A DNA stretch of 64,000 nucleotides from Branchiostoma belcheri. Its lineage: Eukaryota > Chordata > Leptocardii > Amphioxiformes > Branchiostomatidae. Below, piece after piece: positions 57,880 to 64,000 of the stretch. The position numbers were made by a program, and so were the translations under genes. The stretch spans positions 11,543,490-11,607,489 of the forward strand of contig NW_017802379.1 in the NCBI RefSeq assembly GCF_001625305.1, given 5' to 3'. Each line of letters begins with the position of its first letter. The first letter of the stretch is position 1. Under the pieces are notes generated by a model. The model was not told the DNA's origin. It saw nothing but the letters and a program-made list of their open reading frames with translations, and made no database searches.

Positions 57880-58295
57880 GGCCATGCCGACTTAATTTTA
57901 TGGATGGCATCCTCTGAAGACCCCCAAACTAGTGCGCGCGGGCCGATAAAAAATATTCCGGCTGAAAATAAAAATGCTACTAAACCACAGGAATACAATG
58001 CTGGTATTGTGAATATTGCGGTAGTAGATAGCGACGTATACGTAAAGACAGCACATGCTGGCTTTTTGTGGAATGTATGAATGGGCACTGTACGTATGTA
58101 CTGAGTTCTTGAGTCGTGGAGCTTTGGTAGCCTGGGTGCCCGGCTTCGTCCGGCTTCGTATTGTCGCTGACTACCATGGACTACCCAGGCCTAGAGCCAG
58201 GCCAGAGCCTTGGTGGACGTGATCTTTTCCTTTTTAGAACAGGCGAAAATCAATGCGCGCGCAGATGTCATCCATAAAATTAAGACGATGTGGCC
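57880..58295. mobile_element. MITE of the GGCCACACC family (copy 5)
   Basis: Left end GGCCATGCCGACTTAATTTT, right end AAAATTAAGACGATGTGGCC. A perfect TAA duplication flanks it (57877-57879, 58296-58298). The empty site GAATAATACACAAA is present at 15.66 kb. Confidence 0.85.
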
Positions 58296-58719
58296 TAATA
58301 CGCAAATTAAAATAGGTGTCGACTTGTTGAACAGGTTTTTCTTCGAGGGTATCATGTCCTGACGCATGCATTTGCTACAAAAGTACAAAAAGTCCCACCC
58401 TATGCATATTGTAACAAAAACAATCTATGTCCGTACAAATTAAAAGCTTTTATTACGAAATTCCTTCTTGACAACCAGTTTTTTTAACGTTTCGGTAACC
58501 GTCTGTCACCTTCTTCAGGGCATTTCTGAATGGTCTACATCGTACAACACAGGTGTCGCTTGTATAAATGTGTTCCAAAATTAAAGGTTTTAACATATAT
58601 ATGCAGTTCTATTCTCATAGAAATAAATACTTCACTGTACTAATATTACGACTGTTTGTTTCATGTCTGGAAAATTGTGAAATTTAGAAATTTACACAAA
58701 ATCTTTTTTTTTGTGTGTG

Positions 58720-60010
<1,291 letters not shown>

Positions 60011-60035
60011 TGCGCAGCATAAACAAATTTTAACG

Positions 60036-60526
60036 GGGGTGCCCTAATTTCGGACGTGCCCTAACTCCGGATTGAATTTTTACCGATCTTATTATGCAAA
60101 AGTACACTGGATACAACCCTCCTCACGTGAGACGAGAAGTACACACAATCGCATTTTAACTGTCAAAAGAAAGCTAAAATATCATGGAATTTTATTCTAA
60201 TTTTTGTTTACTTAAAGTTTTTCTCAACGCCCGAAGATAGCAAAATTACGAAAGCGTTCGAAGTCAGGACACACTGTCCAGTGTAGCCGCATTCACGAAG
60301 GTACATTTACGAAAACGTCTCAAAGGTTTGTCACTTGTAACACGTATCGGGAAGGCTTTGTGAATAGCATTAATGAATTTCTTATTCAAGTTCACGTAAG
60401 TACGTTGTTTACATTAATGTTCTCAAAATTTATTCATCAAAAACCTGAACACTCTCTGACAACTAGCAATAAAGTGCCGTGAATTCCAGCGCGTGAAAAA
60501 GCGTCCGAAGTTAAGGCACCCCAAGG
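60036..60526. mobile_element. TIR element (GGGGTGCCCTAATTTCGGAC family)
   Basis: Ends GGGGTGCCCTAATTTCGGAC and GTCCGAAGTTAAGGCACCCC are inverted repeats, with no transposase. A related but diverged end lies at about 38.45 kb (GGGGTGCCCTCACTTCGCAC). Confidence 0.65.
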
Positions 60527-60566
60527 TTTAAATGTTCCATTCTCCATCAAAGATCTACCTAAAGGT

Positions 60567-61156
60567 AAGGTCCCAATTACCTCGGTGCCCGTCAGGGATG
60601 TAGCCCCGGCTGGCCCCGGCCGGGCTCAGGAGTCTGGCGGGCATCGTCTGTCGTGGGCACAATTAAAAGTTTCCTTCAGTAGCATTTTGTTAAAAATTTT
60701 GTCAACCTCTTTGGTTGGTCTCCGGCAGGCACCCGGCAGGTACCCGGCAGATTCTCTGACGATGTATTGTACTGACCAATAAGTAATGCAGAATTCACGC
60801 TTTTGTTGTGATCATTTGATCTGTGACGTCACACATGTTACCCGGGTTTACGAAGTACACACCTTTATTCTGTTCATCTGGTCTGTGACGTAACAAATGT
60901 GTCCCGGTGGACTGCCGGCAACCGGAGGGGCACCTCTCGGTGTTCTCACGGTGAGGTCACGGTGTCTTTTTGTCAGCGGGACCCGGGTAGAATTTAACTC
61001 AGAGTTCAATTCTTCTCGGGGCCCCGCCGGGCCCAAAAATAGCCCGATAGCCGCGGGGTGTCCCGCGGGGCAACGTAGGGGTCCCGCCCGAAAGTGCCAA
61101 AAAACAGCTCGGGTACTACCCGCCAGGGCCCCTTTTCCCAATTGGGACCTTAGCAT
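60567..61156. mobile_element. GC-rich TIR element (AAGGTCCCAATT ends)
   Basis: TAAGGTCCCAATTACC at the left and CCCAATTGGGACCTTA at the right. The interior is far more GC-rich than its surroundings (CCGGC/GGCCC words). No transposase ORF. A scrap of similar sequence lies at about 62.11-62.18 kb. Confidence 0.6.
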
Positions 61157-61378
61157 AACTTGGCGCGGATAGCTCTGCGAGGGAGAATGGTAGGTTCTGG
61201 ACCAATGTATGGAACCAAGTACCGGATAATATGAAAAGTTACAAAGTTTGCGTTCAAAAATAAACAACAAAATCTCTCTCTCTCTCTCTCCCTTTCTCTG
61301 AGTCTCTCTCTAAGTCTCTCTCTCTCTCTCTCTCTCTCTCCCTTTCTCTAACTGTCTCTCTCTCTCTGTCTCTCCCTT

Positions 61379-61784
61379 TTAGTCAGGGCTAATACGTGGT
61401 CGACCAATAAGCAGACTACATGGAACGGCCACAACAATGGCGATGACATAAAGGATCAAACTCAGCCTGTCTAACACACCAGCCAACAAAGCATACTCCC
61501 CAACTTCTTCATCGTCATCTCCACCACTTGTCTTTGCCAGAACATCGATACTCCCAGACAGTTGCTTAACACTGACCTTAAGGTCATCTACGCTTCCTTT
61601 TAACCCAATAAGGGTAGCCGCGACCTCATTTTGCACGTTCATAGGTGGGTTGTCTCCTCCGTCGTTGTCCATCACCATCGCGTCGTTGTCTTGTCCTTCG
61701 ATGTATGTTACGTTCTTGCGTATGGTGTATTTTGCTGCCTCTTCATCTTTCAGATTCTTGGTCAAGTCTCCCATCAGTAGGGCC
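61379..61784 (-). CDS. Gene 3 last exon: intracellular loop and M4 of Cys-loop channel
   Basis: An acceptor AG at 61786-61785 is followed by 405 nt ending TAA. The translation matches genes 1 and 2: ALLMGDLTKNLKDEEAAKY, NEVAATLIGLKGSVDDL, SVKQLSGSIDVL, EEVGEYALLAGVLDRLSL, then IAIVVAVPCSLLIG. The entry phase is 2. A single CT-rich core repeat precedes it as in gene 2. The M3 exon, expected some 600 bp upstream if spacing were as in gene 1, is not found before the window ends; the intron contains a LINE. This shows a third tandem member. Confidence 0.9.
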
Positions 61785-62369
61785 CTTAGACAAAAGAAAA
61801 AAAGCTAGTATGTATAATCAAAGTAAAAAGTGATTTGAAGATATGTACTAATTATAAATAAAAAAAATTACGAGCCGTTGTGATTCTTTTGCTTCTGGAT
61901 TTTTGTTACTAACCATGGATATGTGATGATTACATATAGCATAATCTATTCTATGCGTGCTTTTTTAAAACCCAAATTACATACATTTCTAATGTGAAAT
62001 CGCTACAATCATTTGATAAGATTTTGTCTCAACATGTATAATCAAATATGCAAATAACACCCACCCACACTGATATAATAAATGAATTGTGTCTCGCATA
62101 AGACACATTGTGACATTATCGCCCGGGCGGGACCTATCGTACCTCGTAAGGGCACGGTCACATTTCCAAGCCGGGGCCCGGCCGGGTTGTTTGCGTGAAC
62201 GAAAAATAAACAATTTGTATTAAGAGTATACACAAATAGTAGTCATGGATAATTTTCTGAAACTTTTTTGCGGTGTTTTGCTGTCTTATTATGTCGTTTG
62301 GAACGAAAATCATTATATAATATATCATAATTTATTATATCAGTTTCCGTCTTCGACTCGGTTCAGGAC

Positions 62370-64000
62370 ATGTGGAGTGAGTGGAAGTCACTGTTCGAGT
62401 CAGTTTGCGACAGACATGCTCCAGTGAAGAAATTCAGGGTAAAAGGAACTGATTGCCCGCCCTGGCTATCTGAAGATGTGCGCGAGCTCATGTCCCTCAG
62501 AGACAAAGCAAGGTATACAGCCGAAAAAACACAAAAACTAACAGATTGGGAAACGTACAAAAAACTACGCAATCACACCAAGAGCTTAATCCTGTCCAGC
62601 AAACGCAACTACTACACCGACAAAATCAACAGTGTTTCTGTGCCCGGTATGTGGAACTCCAAGAACAACAATCTGTCATGACACGGTATATGCTATTGTA
62701 AATACTTTTAACAATTTTGCTGTTTTTAACCGCTTGACTATGATCGCCACCTATTGTAAATACTTTTAATAATTGCTGTTTTAACTGTCTTTAATAATTG
62801 CTTTTAATATTTGTGCCAACCGTTTTTAACAATTTGTAATGCGGCAGACCAATTCAGGGCCCTACGGGGACCCTGCTACTCTGTACAGCATAGTATGAAA
62901 GAAATAAACCAGTATTAAAAAAAAAAAAAATAAAAAAAAATAAAGTCTCTGTTGGGAAAGCAAAACTCGGGTGACATCACAAGCAGGAAGGACGAGGAGG
63001 GAAACACAAAAACATCACCACTAGACATTGCACATGTACTTAACAAGTACTTTGGAACGGTTGCTGAAATGCTAGCCCAAAACATCAACAAAGGGCTATC
63101 TCATTTCAGTCCTTTACAGTTTGTCAGGGACTACCAGTCCCGCTTCACCCTCACACCTGTGACAGAGGAGTTCGTCACCCAACAACTCTTAGCTCTGAAG
63201 CCTGACAAAGCCACTGGACTTGACCAGCTCAACAACAAACTTTTGAAGTCAGCCGCTCAAGAAATAGCACCTTCTCTGACAACCATCATAAATGCCTCCA
63301 TACAGACAAGTGAATTCCCGGAGGATTGGAAAAGGGCAAGGCTGTCGCCCATATACAAGGCTGGTGATCGAGATGCCACCAACAACTACAGACCCATCAG
63401 CATCCTTCCTGCCGTCTCCAAAATTCTGGAAAGAACCGTGCACATACAACTCTACGATTACCTGACAACCAACAGTATTCTCTCAGAAGTCCAATCTGGC
63501 TTCAGACCTGGACACTCAACACAAACAGCTGTACACCTATTAACTGAGAGATGGTTCAAGGCCATGAACGACGGTAAACTGACGGAGGCAGTCTTTATTG
63601 ATTTGTCCAAAGCATTTGACACTCTGGATCATTCCATCCTTCTCCAGAAGATGTCTAGATACGGCATACAAGGTAGTGCACTCAACTGGTTCCAGTCTTA
63701 CCTCACCGGAAGGAAGCACTGCACCTCCATCAACGGAGTAAGTTCTGCGTTTCACCAAGTAAAATATGGGGTGCCCCAAGGATCGATATTGGGGCCCCTT
63801 CTTTTCCTCCTATATGTCAATGATATGCCTGAATGTTTACAGTCTTGCGATATTTCAATGTACGCAGATGATACTGTAATTTACTTTAGTCATAAAAACT
63901 CCACAAACATTGAGCAGGTACTTCAGAACGACCTACAAAATGTTGCTGTCGAAATGGTTTGCCGCAAACTCGCTATCAATGAACGGTGGCAAATGTAAAT
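62370..64000 (+). mobile_element. Non-LTR retrotransposon reverse transcriptase, interrupted and cut by window edge
   Basis: The plus strand first gives the linker between endonuclease and RT (62370-62640: VCDRHAPVKKFRVKG, PPWLSEDVRELMSLRDKARY). An insertion of about 300 bp with a poly-A end follows (about 62640-62945), then the RT from 62952: FIDLSKAFDTLDH, GVPQGSILGPLLFLLYVND and the catalytic YADD (MYADDTVIY). Near 63980 the frame shifts (LAIN then a premature stop), so it is inactive. It resembles the CR1/Rex-type clades; the exact clade was not determined. It lies in the intron of gene 3. Confidence 0.9.
62640..62948 (+). mobile_element. Poly-A-ended insertion inside the LINE
   Basis: It separates the linker and RT coding parts of the LINE. 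It contains TATTGTAAATACTTTTAA repeated, then CAGGGCCCTACGGGGACCCT and a long A-run with AATAAA. It looks like the 3' end of another retroposon nested in the first. Confidence 0.6.

Larger units (their letters stand above)
56400..58660. repeat. Paralogous upstream block (copy of 13.49-16.25 kb)
   Basis: Collinear with gene 1's upstream block, including the promoter-like module and the short element at 58.49 kb. It carries an extra MITE at 57880-58295. No protein gene is seen. Confidence 0.75.

Overview
This window is animal nuclear DNA: split genes with GT-AG introns, tRNA-derived SINEs, non-LTR retrotransposons, Penelope-like remnants, many hairpin (foldback) elements and long microsatellites. 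The domain shuffling, density of small foldback elements and strong divergence between neighbouring copies suggest a cephalochordate (amphioxus, Branchiostoma). That assignment is inference, not proof.

The main content is a tandem family of very unusual receptor genes, all read on the minus strand. Gene 1 (12539 down to 494) can be assembled by hand into 15 exons whose phases all fit: 2661 nt, 886 residues plus stop. It encodes signal peptide - CUB - LDL receptor class A - Frizzled cysteine-rich domain - kringle - sushi - complete Cys-loop (nicotinic-receptor-type) ion channel with M1-M4. I know of no described family in which a pentameric ligand-gated channel carries this ectodomain. Ectodomain module borders are all phase 1, the signature of exon shuffling.

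Gene 2 (exons 1-7 at 31372-26099, last exon at 21563-21137) keeps an intact CUB-LDLa-Fz-kringle half and an intact M4 exon. The sushi exon and the six channel exons that should lie between are absent. In their place sits an inverted structure: matching arms near 21.6-21.86 and 25.79-26.05 kb enclose an inverted copy of the intergenic block (21.9-23.3 kb) and a truncated inverted copy of gene 2's own CUB-LDLa-Fz exons (23.48-25.65 kb). This is either a real rearrangement that would make gene 2 encode a soluble ectodomain, or an assembly fault. Gene 3 shows only its last exon (61784-61379); its upstream intron holds a LINE and continues past the right edge.

Between the genes lie collinear copies of an intergenic block (13.5-20 kb and 56.4-61.3 kb). 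Between 34 and 48 kb is a nest of segmental duplications, each carrying a small conserved module that ends in a splice donor and looks like a duplicated promoter/5'UTR exon (seven copies in all). Because these copies are paralogous, several transposon insertions can be read against empty sites. Two other possible genes are a 383-residue coiled-coil protein (54661-53510, minus) and a small two-exon single-pass membrane protein (50937-49945, minus). A non-LTR reverse transcriptase (62370-64000, plus) closes the window. A 20-base assembly gap lies at 44827-44846.
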